NCBI GenBank assembly: GCA_964456745.1
Contig: CAYWBW010000007.1
Location: 3,743 to 67,742 of the forward strand
Direction: 5' to 3'
Source: CAYWBW01 sp964456745
GTDB taxonomy: Bacteria; Patescibacteriota; Gracilibacteria; GCA-2401425; JAJOLG01
DNA length: 64,000 bases
Position numbers and translations under genes: made by a program. Each line of letters starts with the position of its first letter. Position 1 is the stretch's first letter. Shown piece after piece: positions 23,835 to 34,850 of the stretch. The notes under the pieces were generated by a model. That model was not told the origin of the DNA. It saw only the letters and a program-made list of their open reading frames with translations, and searched no databases.

Positions 23835-24824
23835 ATGAAATTTAGCTCAAGCTCCCTCGAAGATACAAAAAATATTGCAAAGATGTTTTGTGAAAACATA
23901 TATCCTTTTTCAAATATTTTAATTTATTGAGAAATGTGAGCCTGAAAAACTAGCTTTGTAAGTTTTCTACTTTCACATATTTGAGTTAAACAAAAAGTTA
24001 AAAGTCCTAGCTACTCTCTTTCTCATAATTACAAAGCTGATTTTTCTGAAATTTGGCATTATGATTTATATAGACTTAATAATACAAAAAAATTATATGA
24101 AATTGATGAACATTTTTTTTCAGAAGATTTAGTGATTTGTGAATGGGCAGAAAGATTAAGCATAAAACCAAATAATAGGATTGAAATATATATAAAAAAT
24201 ACAAATGATTTAAGCAGTACACAAAGAAAATTTGAATTTAAATTTTATTGAAGCTCTTTAAGTGAAGAGAAAATTAAAGATTTGTTTGGTAAATACAATA
24301 CACCAAAACACATACTAAAACATATAAATTCTGTGACTGAAATCGCAGACACGGTTGCAAACTCATTAATAAAAAAATGAATCTTGATAGATAAAGACTT
24401 AGTTCACACATGAGCTATGCTTCATGATATTTTAAGATATATAGATTTTAAATGATGACTAATTAGAGAAAAAATACCCTATGATTGTAGCGATGAAGAT
24501 TTTGATTTTTGGTGCAAAATCTCAAATGATTTTAAATGAATTCATCATGCCTGTGCAGCTTGAAATATATTAGATAAAATGTGATACAAAGAAATTTGAA
24601 ATGTCATAAAAGCACACAGAAGCGGTCAAATCTTTAAATGATTTAATACAATTGAAGAAAAAATAGTATACTACGCAGACAAAAGAGTCCTTCATGATAA
24701 AAAAGTAAGTTTAGATGAAAGACTGGCGGATGCTAAAATTAGATACTCTCATGAGTGAGACAGCTCACATTGGAAAAAATTATCTGTAGCTCTTTTTAAA
24801 TTAGAAAAAGAATTAGTGGCTTAG
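23835..24824 (+). CDS. tsaE: TsaE (t6A synthesis ATPase) fused to an HD-domain hydrolase
   Basis: 329 aa, twice the usual TsaE length. Residues 1-150 are TsaE: Walker A YGEMGAGKTSFVSFL at about 35, VKSPSYSLSHNY, and EIWHYDLYRLNN with the conserved YDLYR, then VICEWAERL. From about 155 comes an HD domain: HILKHINSVTEIADTVANSL, LVHTGAMLHDILRYIDF and HHACAAG with metal-binding His/Asp. TsaE with TsaB/TsaD makes the t6A base of ANN-decoding tRNAs. The HD part may hydrolyse a nucleotide. TGA encodes two Gly of the P-loop. Fusion seems real because the frame is continuous. Confidence 0.88.
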
Positions 24825-24825
24825 A

Positions 24826-25323
24826 TTATATTAATTTTCATTTACGCTCGATAATATAAAACAAAAAGCCAGTAAGTGCTCATCCAAAATGTCATCCAAA
24901 ACTTATTCACGGTAGCAATCAAATAAAAACATTTATTACAATTAAAACTAGTAATCATGAAACATCGTAATATTTTCTGTACTTCATATAATAGTATGAC
25001 AGCATTCACATAATTACTCATGATGCTCATAAAACTGGATTAGGCTCTATATAATAAGACATAATAGATGCTCATAGAGCAAAAATAATCCATTTAAATA
25101 TAAAAGAAAAATCATCCTCCTCTTGGTTAAAATATGAAACTTGCAAAAGGGCAATTGAATTAAAAAGCAAATGTTCAAAATTTCAATGTAAAAAAGATGA
25201 GCTTAATAATTGATAATAACGAAAATAATTATCTTTAAATAAAATCAAAAAATCTAAATTAACGATAAATCATATTAAATGTATGATTACTATTATTGCT
25301 ATAAATATATGTGCGATATTCAT
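24826..25323 (-). CDS. Rhomboid-family intramembrane serine protease (short)
   Basis: 165 aa with about six hydrophobic segments. Seen: HGNFEHLLFNSIAL (the H..N motif of helix 2), the catalytic Ser in PVLGASGVIMGML (GxSG), and the catalytic His in FGGHFGGALTGFLFY. It cleaves membrane proteins within the bilayer. Catalytic residues are all present though the protein is at the short end for the family. Its stop is one base away from the TsaE-HD stop on the opposite strand. Confidence 0.85.
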
Positions 25324-25403
25324 TAAAAAAATTTTACATTTAAAGCACTTTTATGGCAATAAATAATTTGCTTAAGACATTAAGTAATTGTAAAGTAATT
25401 TTG

Positions 25404-26906
25404 ATGAACAACAAAGTCCTTACTATTATACTAGATGGCTTCTGATATTCAGAAACAATTGAATGAAATGCAATAGCCCAAGCTAATAAACCATTTCTTG
25501 AAAAAATTTGGAACTCTTATCCAACTACTTTGATTAATGCTTCTTGAAATGCATGCGGTCTCCCGGAGTGAGAAATGTGAACCTCTGAAAGCGGTCACAT
25601 CACAATATGAGCCTGAAGAATTGTTTGGCAACCATTAGAGGAAATTAATCAATCAATTGAGTCATTGGATTTTTTTAAAAAAAAGCAATTATTAGAATAT
25701 TTTAATAAAGAAAAAACTCTTCACATTATTTGAATGTTATCAGATTGATGAATTCATTCTCATATAAATCATCTTTTTGCACTTTTAAAAATAGCTAAAG
25801 AAAAGAATATCGAAAAAATTTACATTCATGCAATATCTGATTGAAGAGATGTTCAAATGGCTAGCATAGAAAAATATTTGAAAAAATTAGAAATAAAGAT
25901 TAAGCAGCTTTGAGTATGAAAAATAGCAAGTCTAATATGAAGATTTTATGCAATGGACAGAGATAATAACTGGGAACGAACAGATGAAGCATTTGATTTA
26001 TACACTAAATCAAAAGGATATAATCACCAAAGTCCTTTAAGTGAAATATCAGAAATTGCTTATGAAAAAGAAAAAAATGATTATTATATTAAAGCTATAA
26101 AATTATTGGATTTTCAAAGTATTAAAAAAGACGACAATATAATTTTCTTTAATTTTAGAGCAGATAGATCAGAGCAATTAACTAAAAGATTTTACGAAAA
26201 TTGATATAAAAATCTATTGGCATTTGGGCCATATACAACAGATTTTCCAGTCTTATTTTCTCCGAAAAAAATTAAAGGCAATATCTGAGAAATACTATCT
26301 AAAAATTGAAAAAAACAATTAAGAATAGCCGAAACTGAAAAATATTCTCATGTTACTTTTTACTTAAATTCACAAAATCATGAAAAAAACCAATGAGAAA
26401 CCCATCTGCTTATAAGTTCTCCAAAAGTTGCAAACTATGCAGACAAACCTGAAATGTCAGCTTTTAAAATTAAAGATAAGCTGATTGAAGAAATAAAATC
26501 TAACAAATATGATGCGATATTTGTAAATCTAGCTAATCCAGATCTTGTATGACATTCAGGCATTTTAAAAAAAGCAATTGAAGCCATTGAAGTAATTGAT
26601 AAATGCTTAAGTGAAATAATACCATCTGCTATAGAAAACTGATATGACATCATAATCACAGCTGATCACTGAAATGCAGAAAAAATGAAAAATGAAATCT
26701 GAGAAAATTGTGCAACGCATACAACTAATCCAGTTAGGCTTACATTGATTTCAAAATGAAATCATAAATTAAAATGAAATATGAAAAAATTAAAACCATC
26801 ACTGACTCAATACTGACTTAAAGATATTGCTCCAACAATTTTAGATCTTATGTGAATTAATAAAGACAAAGAGATGAGTTGAGAAAGCTTGATAGATAAA
26901 GCCTAA
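25404..26906 (+). CDS. gpmI: 2,3-bisphosphoglycerate-independent phosphoglycerate mutase
   Basis: 500 aa, near the usual 510. N-terminal metal site VLTIILDGFGYSE, the phosphorylated Ser in EMGTSESGHITIGAGR, AISDGRDVQ, and RFYAMDRDNNWERTDEA are typical of iPGM; the C-terminal GDMIITADHGNAE-like motif is seen as YDIIITADHGNAEK. It interconverts 3- and 2-phosphoglycerate with Mn. Cytosolic. Followed at once by a hairpin repeat (26910) that could end its transcript. Confidence 0.95.
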
Positions 26907-26909
26907 ATA

Positions 26910-27042
26910 CTTGTCATACCTGCGTATACAGGTATCTAGTAACGACTTTATATCAAAAAAACAAATGCTTTTTTTATGATTCGAACTAAACTTGTCATTC
27001 TAAATAGGGCAGGTATCTTGTAACAGTTTAATATAAAAAAAT
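26910..27042 (+). repeat. Two diverged copies of an 82-bp-spaced hairpin repeat
   Basis: Unit A (26910-26962) and unit B (26991-27042) both run CTTGTCAT ... CAGGTATCT.GTAAC ... AAAAAAA, about 70% alike. Unit A holds a 7-bp stem ATACCTG/CAGGTAT (26916-26935). They resemble the widespread family of short TGTCATnCCnGCG-type dispersed hairpins. They sit between gpmI and the YggU gene and may act as terminators. Confidence 0.6.
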
Positions 27043-27079
27043 ATTGATATTCCATTTTTACAGTTATAACTTCCAAATA

Positions 27080-27370
27080 ATGAAAACTCAAGCACTAAAC
27101 CTATCCTCCATTACAAAAAAAAGTCTTAATTTTAATACAGATAAACAAGCTTTTATTAAAGTTAAAATAATTCCAAAATCTCATAAAAATGAAATTATCG
27201 AAATCATGGAAGACTGATGCATTAAATTAAAAATCAAAGAAATAGCTGAAAAATGAAAAGCAAATCTAGAACTTATTAAATTTTTAAAAAAAGAATTATG
27301 CGTCAGAAAAGTTGATATAATTTCTTGAAAAACAGATAGAAGTAAGCTTATCAGATTAACAAAAACGTAA
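27080..27370 (+). CDS. YggU/DUF167 family protein
   Basis: 96 aa. The pattern FIKVKIIPKSHKNEIIE, IKLKIKEIAEKGKANLELIK and DIISGKTDRSKLIRL matches the small UPF0235 (YggU) fold, with its conserved KGKAN and SG..SR.K. Function of the family is not settled. The frame contains four TGA Gly codons, one of them in KGKAN. Length is normal (90-100). Confidence 0.85.
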
Positions 27371-27544
27371 CTATTCAGGTCTGATTAGATTATTCATAGT
27401 TTTAATTATTTCTACCTGGATTGCCACGTCGCTGCGCTCCTCGCAATGACGGGAAATCGGATCAATACACAAAAACGTAATATAATTACTCAACCTATTT
27501 GTCATCTTTAACGATAATCAAGTGATTACAACTTTATTAACAAA
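27371..27544. other. Intergenic spacer with dispersed repeat between convergent genes
   Basis: Convergent region between the YggU gene (+) and the S24 repressor (-). It contains the GC-rich repeat listed at 27418-27451. Two copies of AAAAACGTAA occur at about 27361 and 27472, the first at the end of the YggU gene. No ORF of note. Confidence 0.4.
27418..27451 (-). repeat. GC-rich dispersed repeat (TCATTGCGAGG...GCAATCC type)
   Basis: On the minus strand CGTCATTGCGAGGAGCGCAG followed by CGACGTGGCAATCC. This well-known bacterial dispersed repeat looks foreign in base composition to the AT-rich surroundings. It shares the GTC..TTGCGA start and the GCAATC end with the MITE-like elements at 9442 and 33244, so they may be related. 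Confidence 0.6.
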
Positions 27545-28195
27545 CTATAAATTCTTAGGTTTTTTAATAACTGAAATCACTTTTCAATTAACTCTATAGT
27601 CATCATCTTCATGAATATAAATTGGTGGGAAATCTAAAGAAGATTGTGATATTAGTACAATTTGATGGTTCTCCTTATCTTCAACAATCTTTTTAATATT
27701 TGCACAAGAGTCAATAATTGAAACAATAATATCTCAAGATTTAATATTATTATAATCTGCATCAATAATAACATAATCTCAATTCTCAATGCATTTTTTT
27801 TGTTCTCATATCTTTGACATGTTCATAGAATGTCACACAGCCTTAAGTGCAAATAAATTTTTTTCTCTTCTTAATCAAAGCAGTCTACTTGAAACTTTTA
27901 AATATCATTCACTAATTCACTCTGCAAAAGTAACAGCTTCTCAGCAATTTGCAGATCATAAAATTGGAATAGAAAAAAAATCTCAAGCCTTATCAAGCCC
28001 CGACTTAACTTTTTCCATTGTTCATTTTAACTTATCCGTAGTAAGCAATCATTTTTTTTTAAGTTGCTCTAAATGATGTTTAATCTTTTGTGGTGAACAC
28101 TTTTCGCAAATAAGCTCTGCCACCTTTCTTAAGCTAATTTTTCACAAATCCTCTGTCTTGCTTAGTTCTAGTATTTTTTGTTGTATATCATGCAT
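27545..28195 (-). CDS. S24-family (LexA-like) autoprocessing transcription regulator
   Basis: 216 aa. N-terminal winged-helix-like part (ISLRKVAELICEKCSPQKIK, then HHLEQLKKKGLLTT). The C-terminal S24 peptidase part has FALKAVGHSMNMSKIGEQ with the Ser nucleophile in GHSMN, then DYVIIDADYNNIKSGDIIV and ANIKKIVEDKE with the general-base Lys. DNA damage usually triggers self-cleavage at an AG bond, here perhaps SANCGEA. It has its own promoter (28298-28325) and faces a divergent 42-aa ORF, a layout common for LexA or phage-type repressors. LexA proper versus phage repressor cannot be told apart. Confidence 0.8.
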
Positions 28196-28297
28196 GAGTA
28201 GTTTGTTAGTTATTAGTTCTTAGTTTAGGGTTTTTGCTTAATCTTCACAAAAACACATTCTCTGTATTTCTGTATTAAAAATTATTTTTATGAGCAA

Positions 28298-28325
28298 ATT
28301 TTAGAAATTAAAATCTGAATGTCAA
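28298..28325 (-). promoter_or_regulatory. Promoter of the S24 repressor gene
   Basis: Minus strand: TTGACA (28320-28325), 16-base spacer, TAAAAT (28298-28303). A second TTGACA-like copy 12 bases upstream (28332-28337) makes a direct repeat that could be an operator. Distance to the ATG is about 100 bases, so a leader is present. Confidence 0.55.
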
Positions 28326-28383
28326 GTTTTTTGTCAACTTTCTACTTTTTTTGTTAAGTCTTTTTAATTTTTTAACTTAATTC

Positions 28384-28411
28384 TTGACAGCCTAATTTTT
28401 TTAAATAGGAT
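28384..28411 (+). promoter_or_regulatory. Promoter of the divergent 42-aa ORF
   Basis: Plus strand TTGACA at 28384-28389, 16-base spacer, TAGGAT at 28406-28411, ending 50 bases before the ATG at 28461. It lies 58 bases from the opposite promoter, suitable for shared control by the S24 protein. Confidence 0.5.
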
Positions 28412-28460
28412 GAAAGTAATTAAAACCTTAAAAATCACTAATAAACTAACTTAACACACT

Positions 28461-28589
28461 ATGAGAAAATCAATCCTAAAAAGAAAAGATGCGGCATTTA
28501 TGAAAATGGTTGAATCTATGAGTATTCTAGAAAAACTGTCACTATTTGTGATTGTTGATATTGTTGCTATATTTATTGAGAATATTTAA
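28461..28589 (+). CDS. Small membrane peptide divergent from the S24 repressor
   Basis: 42 aa. Basic N-terminus MRKSILKRKDAAFMK and a hydrophobic C-terminal half (LSLFVIVDIVAIFIENI). No TGA codon inside. It has a TTGACA promoter and faces the LexA-like gene, like small SOS-induced membrane or toxin peptides. Its stop lies 12 bases from the ankyrin gene end on the other strand. Function unknown. Confidence 0.5.
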   Translation: MRKSILKRKDAAFMKMVESMSILEKLSLFVIVDIVAIFIENI

Positions 28590-28601
28590 GGGATAAATAA
28601 A

Positions 28602-30558
28602 TTATCTTTTACCACCAATTGCGATTTTTACACATAAACCTTTTTTGTCTCCTTCTTCTCCACAATACCAATTATCCAATATTTTCTCCATAACTGGATA
28701 TCACTCTGCATAATATCTTACTGTACGTCAAGAAAGTTCATCTTTATAATTTGGATCTGCTCATTTTTGCAATAAATTTTGAGCCATTTCAAAATTTCAC
28801 TTCCTTATAGAAGTCATTAACAACGTCTCTTCTTCAATACACTTCCTATTATTCCCAAACATTTTCTGTCGGAACATGCACACGATCTCACTTGGATTTG
28901 CTCAATTGGAAATTAAATTATTCACAATTTCTTCAAAAGCATCTTTAGTTTGTTGACTAGATTCTTTGTGTAAAAATTCAGAATGTACTGCAATATTTAA
29001 AGCCATCTGAATGTCGCTCTTATCTAAGATATGTGTTTTTAATAAATCATCTACTATTTTTACTTTTCATTCTTGTGCCGCACGTTTCATAATAAGTTTA
29101 AATACTTCTTTCACTCTATATAAATCTTCTCATTCAATTAACACAAGTAATTTTCTCATTCTCTTATCATTCCAACCAGTATTAAAATCTACCTCATTAA
29201 ATGATTGTGCTAATGCTGTTTTTCACATAACTCACACTTGAGCATTTTTATCTGCTCAATCATTAAGTAAAAATTGTGTAATAAGATTACTACTTAAATG
29301 GTGAACAGATGCATATAACATTTTATCTTTCATAACTTGCGAAACATTAGTATTAGAATAAATTTCAATAAAACTATCATAATGTCCATTGCGAACAGCT
29401 TTAAACATAGCATAATATTTTTTTTCATCACTCGGAACCAATGGAAGCAAGTTGCGCACTAATTCAATATTTCATTGTTCAGCAGCACTTTTTAACGCCA
29501 AATTGCGTGCTTTTTGACTAACTCCAACAATTGAAAACTTATCCATTGTATCTATGTCTCAATGTCAAGCAGCACGAACATATCCTGCATCTTTTTCATT
29601 AGATGTTAGTTCTCATAAATTAATAAAACGATTTATTAATTTTTCATTATTTGAACGTATAGCACGACCCAATGATTCTTTATTGTATATATCAGCTCAG
29701 TTTACTTCTAGTAAATCTAAATAATAACTGTCATTATTATATTTATAATCAGAACCTGAAGCAGTAACGACAGCAGTTTTTTTACTATGTTCATTTAAAT
29801 GAGGTAATGTTAAAGAAAATAATCTCTTTTTGTTACCTTTAACCAAAATTGATGATAAAGTATATTTATTTGCATGATTTAACATAACATTAGGATTAGC
29901 TCATGCTTCTAGTAAAATCTGAAAATTTAATAAATTCTCATCTGAATCATTTTTACCCGTTAAAAAGAAAAGTGCAGTATGTCATGAATCAACAGTGCTA
30001 TTAACATTCGCTCAATTATCAATAATAATCTTATAATCGCAGTATTTCAATTACGTACAGCGAACATAAGTGGTGTATAACCATCTTGTTTTGATCGTTT
30101 TATAGAAGGTCTGTTTTCTCGGAATGAAGATAATTTTTTTCAAAATCAGATCTAGGAAAATCTCATCTTCAAATGAAAAATTCCATTTGGAACAATCAAT
30201 ACATTTTTCTCTTATTTACATCTGCACAATATTCAATTAATAATTTAGCCATCTCAAAATCTCATTCTTTTGCTGCAAGTGATAAAAGTGGAAAACCACT
30301 ATAATCAGTTATATTTGGATTAAGTCATTGCCTTAATAGTCATCTAACCTTTTCAACATCTCAGGATTTAACATATTCTATCATATCAATATATAAAATC
30401 TTTTTTTCAAAAAAGTTTGAATAAGTTTTAAAATCCTTGCAATCACTTCTTCATTCAGCACTTAATTTATTTACAGGCAAAAGTGTGGCTAAAGCTAATC
30501 ATGTCAAGAAGGCTATTTTAAGCAATCTACCACCAATTCTTGGACTTATTGGCTTCAT
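28602..30558 (-). pseudogene. Exported ankyrin-repeat protein, two single-base frame breaks
   Basis: Would be about 650 aa. An N-terminal signal peptide (LLKIAFLTGLALATLLPVNKLSA) leads to ankyrin repeats such as GFPLLSLAAKEGDFEMAKLL, DGYTPLMFAVRNGN and LLMTSIRKGNFEMAQ. The frame breaks once at an A7 run (30134-30140 on the plus strand) and again near 30030-30034; both need one extra base, in the same direction. The rest (about 470 residues) is one frame to TAA at 28602-28604. Either a fresh pseudogene or two homopolymer read errors. Such proteins mediate protein contacts and are common in symbiotic or predatory bacteria. Confidence 0.72.
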
Positions 30559-30764
30559 TGTACTTCTGACTTAGCAATAACAATTGATTCTCATTGATCA
30601 AAGTTATTATCCGAAGATGTGTGTTTTTCAGAAATATTGATTATATTACATACTATAGTTTAGAATATTACATATTATTTTTATATTGTCAACCATTATT
30701 AATTGAAACAAATTATTAACAATAATAGACTTATTTCCTTTTTAATTTTTTAATATATTGTCAC

Positions 30765-31181
30765 ATGCTTACACAAACTGAACAAAATACATTACTCGCT
30801 GAAATGGAAGAAGATGATCAATTGCTACACCCAAAAAAAAGAACTATTGATTTACCAAATCTACCTACAAAATTTGCACAATTATTAAAAAAATTGTGTC
30901 CTAGCCGATTTCATGAAGAATTTAGAAAATTATCTACTCCAGAAATAACTGAAGCAATATTTAAACAAATTGTAGAAAAAAGAAAAGAACTAGAAGTTAA
31001 AATTAATGCTTTATATTGAAATGAATCACTATGACTAACTTTACCTATAGTTTTATCAAATTTTCAAGCAAATGCAGAATGAAAATCTAATAATTCAATA
31101 TATCAAATATTATCTAAAGCAACAATAAATGAAATTCTAATTCTTTGAGTAGATATAAAATTAGCAATGTCAAAAAATTAA
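30765..31181 (+). CDS. Hypothetical 138-aa protein
   Basis: ATG to TAA, no membrane segment. Acidic start (LLAEMEEDDQLLHPKKR), a Phe/Lys-rich middle with one Cys, and a C-terminal segment with four TGA Gly codons. Mostly helical. It lies 58 bases before recG on the same strand and divergent from the ankyrin gene. Family not recognised. Confidence 0.65.
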
Positions 31182-31239
31182 ATAAAAATACATCTTAAAA
31201 CTTGAATTTATAACAAGTTTCTAATAGTCTAAATAGGCT

Positions 31240-33237
31240 ATGAGCAATTTACAAACAATACTTGGCACTACAAAGAGTTATATAGATGAACTTTCAAAAT
31301 GAGGGATTAATACTGTTGAAGATCTTCTGCAGTATTTTCCTCGTACATATGAGTCTCACAATAAATGAGACAGTTTTTCAGAGCTTAGATGAGATCAGAT
31401 AAATTATTTCAAAGCGAAAGTTTGTACTAAGAGCACTATGCCAACAAAAACTGGAAGAAGTTTATTTAAGTGTGTTATTGAAGATAGCACATGAGATTTG
31501 GCTGAATGCATATGGTTTAGCAAACCATTTTTTTGGGAATTTTTAAAAGAATGAAAAAGCTTACTGTTCATTGGAAAGGCAAAACTAAACTTCTGAAAAC
31601 TTCAAATCAGTTCTCCAAAAGTTGAACTTTATTGAGATGATTCTATACACACTTGAGATATTGTTCCTATCTATTCACAAATATGAGAAAAATTAAGCCC
31701 TCTATGGTTTAGAGAAAAAATTAGTAAATTAAATAAATATATTTGAGCTTTTAAAGAATTACTTCCAAAAAATATACTTGAAAGTGAAAAACTAATTTCA
31801 AAAACTGAAGCTATTAAACAAATACATTTTCCTGAAAATAATGATTTGCTAGAGAAAGCTAGAGAAAGACTTGCCTTTGAAGAACTTTTCTTTTTGCAAA
31901 AAACAGCTATTGAAAATAAAGAAGCAGTAAAACTACTTTGAAAAAAAGAAAATCTTATTATAAAAATGAATATTGATCTTATTAAAGATTTTTTTGAAAG
32001 CCTGCCATTTACTCCAACTAATGCACAAAAGATTGCGATATTTCAAATTCTAAAAGATAAAGAAAAAGCATTTCCCATGCAAAGACTTCTTGAGTGAGAT
32101 GTATGATCTTGAAAAACCATTGTAGCACTCGCTGCATGATTAAATACAAATTATTTCTGAAAACAAGTTGCTTTTATGGCTCCAACTGAAGTACTTGCAA
32201 GACAACATTTTGCTGAAATATCAAAATATATACAAACATTTGAAGAAAAAAATGAAAAATATAAAAATAAATTTAAAAGTTGATTATTAATTTGAGCATT
32301 GAGCCAAAAAAATAAACAAGAAACTCTTGAAAAACTTCAAGCCTGAGAAATTAATATGCTTATTTGAACTCATGCTCTAATTTCTGACAATGTTTCTTTT
32401 TGAAATCTTGGCTTAGTAATCATCGATGAACAACATAGATTTTGAGTAATACAGAGAGAAAAACTAGCGTCACACTGAATTCCTCATGTTCTCAATATGA
32501 CAGCTACTCCTATCCCAAGAACTCTAGCACTTGTAGCTTATTGAGATCAGGATATTTCAATTATAAATGAAATGCCTGCTTGAAGAAAAAAAATTAAAAC
32601 AAGAACAGTAAATCCTTCTCAAAGGAGACAGGTTTATAGACTTATAGAATCTGAAATACAACAATGAAGGCAAGCATATGTGATATGCCCTCTAGTGGAG
32701 CACTCTGAAAATCTAGAAGTGAAAGCTGTAACAGAAGAATATGAAAGACTTAAAAAGGATGTTTTCCCTAATTTAAACATATCATTTATTCATTGAAAGC
32801 TTAGCTCAAAAGAAAAAGATCAAATTATGAAAGATTTTAAAGACAATAAATCAAATATTCTTGTATCTACTTCTGTAGTTGAAGTATGAGTTGATGTTCC
32901 CAATGCCACTATTATGATTATAGAATGAGCAGAAAGATTTGGTCTTTCTCAACTACATCAATTTAGATGAAGAGTTTGACGATCTGACATGCAATCATAT
33001 TGTTTTTTATTTACTTCAAACAATCAAGAAAACGAAAGACTAAAAGCTATGGAGAAATATTCAGATTGATTCACGCTCGCTGAAATAGATATGAAATTAA
33101 GAGGTCCATGAGAAGTATACTGAGTACGACAATCTTGAATTCCAGATTTAAAAATGGCCTCCATGAGTGACCACAATATGGTTATAAGAGCGAGAAAATC
33201 TGCAGAAAAGTTTTTAGGTCTTGATCAGATATATTAA
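31240..33237 (+). CDS. recG: ATP-dependent DNA helicase RecG
   Basis: 665 aa. N-terminal wedge/OB domain starts at VEDLLQYFPRTYE and YFKAKVCTKSTMPTKTGRS. Helicase motifs: Walker A MQRLLEGDVGSGKTIVALAA at about residue 285, APTEVLARQHF, DEQHRFGVIQREKL (DEQH box), MTATPIPRTLAL, and motif VI QLHQFRGRVGRSDMQSYC. RecG unwinds stalled forks and Holliday junctions. Length is normal. Ends 7 bases before the second MITE-like element, whose hairpin may stop transcription. Confidence 0.96.
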
Positions 33238-33243
33238 ATAAAT

Positions 33244-33407
33244 TTATTCAATTTTTTAGCAATTTGTCTAAATAAAACGTTTGTCTTTGCGAGCAAAGCG
33301 AAGCAATCTAGTATGTAGTAATGTCATTAACTGGCACATGGATTGCTTCTTCACTTCATTTCATTACGTTCATCGCAAAGACGATTTGTTAATAAATGAA
33401 TTCATAC
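33244..33407 (-). mobile_element. Palindromic MITE-like repeat, copy 2
   Basis: Reverse-oriented copy of the element at 9442-9606. The core 33293-33382 runs from GTCTTTGCGA to TCGCAAAGAC, and the minus-strand core differs from copy 1 at only a few bases. The outer arms (GTATGAATTCA at 33397-33407) also match. It sits between recG and a minus-strand membrane gene, so both genes run into the hairpin. No target-site duplication was recognised. Confidence 0.75.
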
Positions 33408-33417
33408 TATCAATCTT

Positions 33418-34044
33418 CTAATCAATTTCATCCTTATCATTTATATCTAACAAACTTATTCCATAAGTTCTATAAAGCTCTGACGCAACAAACTCTGCTA
33501 ATAAAATGCAAACAGAAAACATTAGATTAATTATTGGCATGATGAAGAAAAATATATAGGTAAAATCACCAATACTTGCAAATATTTGAAAGAAAGAAAT
33601 AGAAATTAAAAAAAGAGAAATGGTAGATCAGTAAAGTCATGTTAGAATAAAATTTCCCTTATGAGCATATGCCTCTAAAAGAAGAAAACTTGCAAAGCTT
33701 GAAATAACAATATAACAAATTGCTACTAGCTGTATTGAATTGAAAATAAAATAAAAAGGAATTGATAAGCTAAATAAAACAATATTTAAAGAAAAAATCT
33801 GCCAAATTGATGACCTCATTTTTGAATATTTCATACTGTCTGATAGTGATATTAAAATATTTGATACCAAATTATTAAGAGAAGTACTTACAAAAACTAA
33901 AAATATAATTGTAAGTGAAGCAGCAGGATTTATTTCGTTATCAGGTAATAAAACTAATGTTAAAAAATAAACTCAAACAAAAGCTACTGTTCAAACGATT
34001 CAACCTGCAAATGAAGAAACTATTCTAAGTAAGTAATTTTGCAT
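33418..34044 (-). CDS. Integral membrane protein, six or so helices
   Basis: 208 aa, ATG to TAG. Strongly hydrophobic throughout with a charged C-terminus (YGISLLDINDKDEID). Some small-residue runs (SSFASFLLLEAYAH) suggest helix packing. No transporter signature was recognised. It is transcribed after nadE on the same strand with an 11-base gap, so co-expression with NAD synthesis is possible, but function is unknown. Confidence 0.75.
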
Positions 34045-34054
34045 TATATACTAA

Positions 34055-34780
34055 TTAACTAGCTAATATAATTGGAATTGGCTCTGTCTTGTGCTTATTT
34101 AAATTTATTCTTTTAATTAATGATTCATATTTTGCTTCAATATTTTCTCAGTTTTGAAATCTTTTAATTACATTATCAATTTTATCGTAAGAAAATCAAA
34201 TCTCATCTTCATCGCTTTGATTCTCTGATAATTCAGCTGAAGGATTTTTATTTATAAAACACAATGGAATTCAGAGAAATTTTGAAAAATTATAAACTTC
34301 TGTTTTATATAAATCCCCTAATACCTCAACATCAACTCAAAAATCTCAATACTTAGTTCAATATCAAAGTATTAACTCTGTTTTATTTCAAGTTCATAAA
34401 ACAAATCCTCAATGAGAATTTGCATAATTATATAATATCAACATTCTTATTCTTGCCCTAAGGTTCATATCTGCAATTTTGCTCTGATTCCAACTTAAAT
34501 CAGAAAAGCTTTTTACATAATGTCAAATATTTATAATCTCATATTTTACTCATAATTTTTCCGCATAATTTTTTGCATCTTCAGTATTTTCTTTTGAAGA
34601 AAAATTTCAATCTGGCATTATTAAGGCAATAATAGCATCTTTTCACAAAACATCTACTCAAATTTTTAAAGTTAGAGCAGAATCAATTCCTCAAGATAGT
34701 CATAAAACTCATAATTTAAAATCACTTTTTGTAATAAAGTGTCTAAAATTTCTAATTATGTTTTGATATTTATCTTGCAA
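34055..34780 (-). CDS. nadE: NH3-dependent NAD+ synthetase
   Basis: 241 aa counted from a TTG start at 34778-34780; no in-frame ATG lies between the upstream stop codons and the domain. The P-loop of N-type ATP pyrophosphatases is LGLSGGIDSALTLKI (about residue 25). Later motifs: MPDGNFSSKENTEDA, MNLRARIRMLILYNYAN, TGNKTELILGYGTKYGD, VEVLGDLYKTEVYNF, and NKNPSAELSENQSDEDE. It amidates deamido-NAD with ammonia. No glutaminase domain, so free NH3 is used. Start codon is the least certain part. Confidence 0.88.
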
Positions 34781-34850
34781 TATCTTAAAATAAAATTGTT
34801 ATTAATCCAAAAATCATTTTAAATAGAAAACAATAATAAACAAGTAAACT

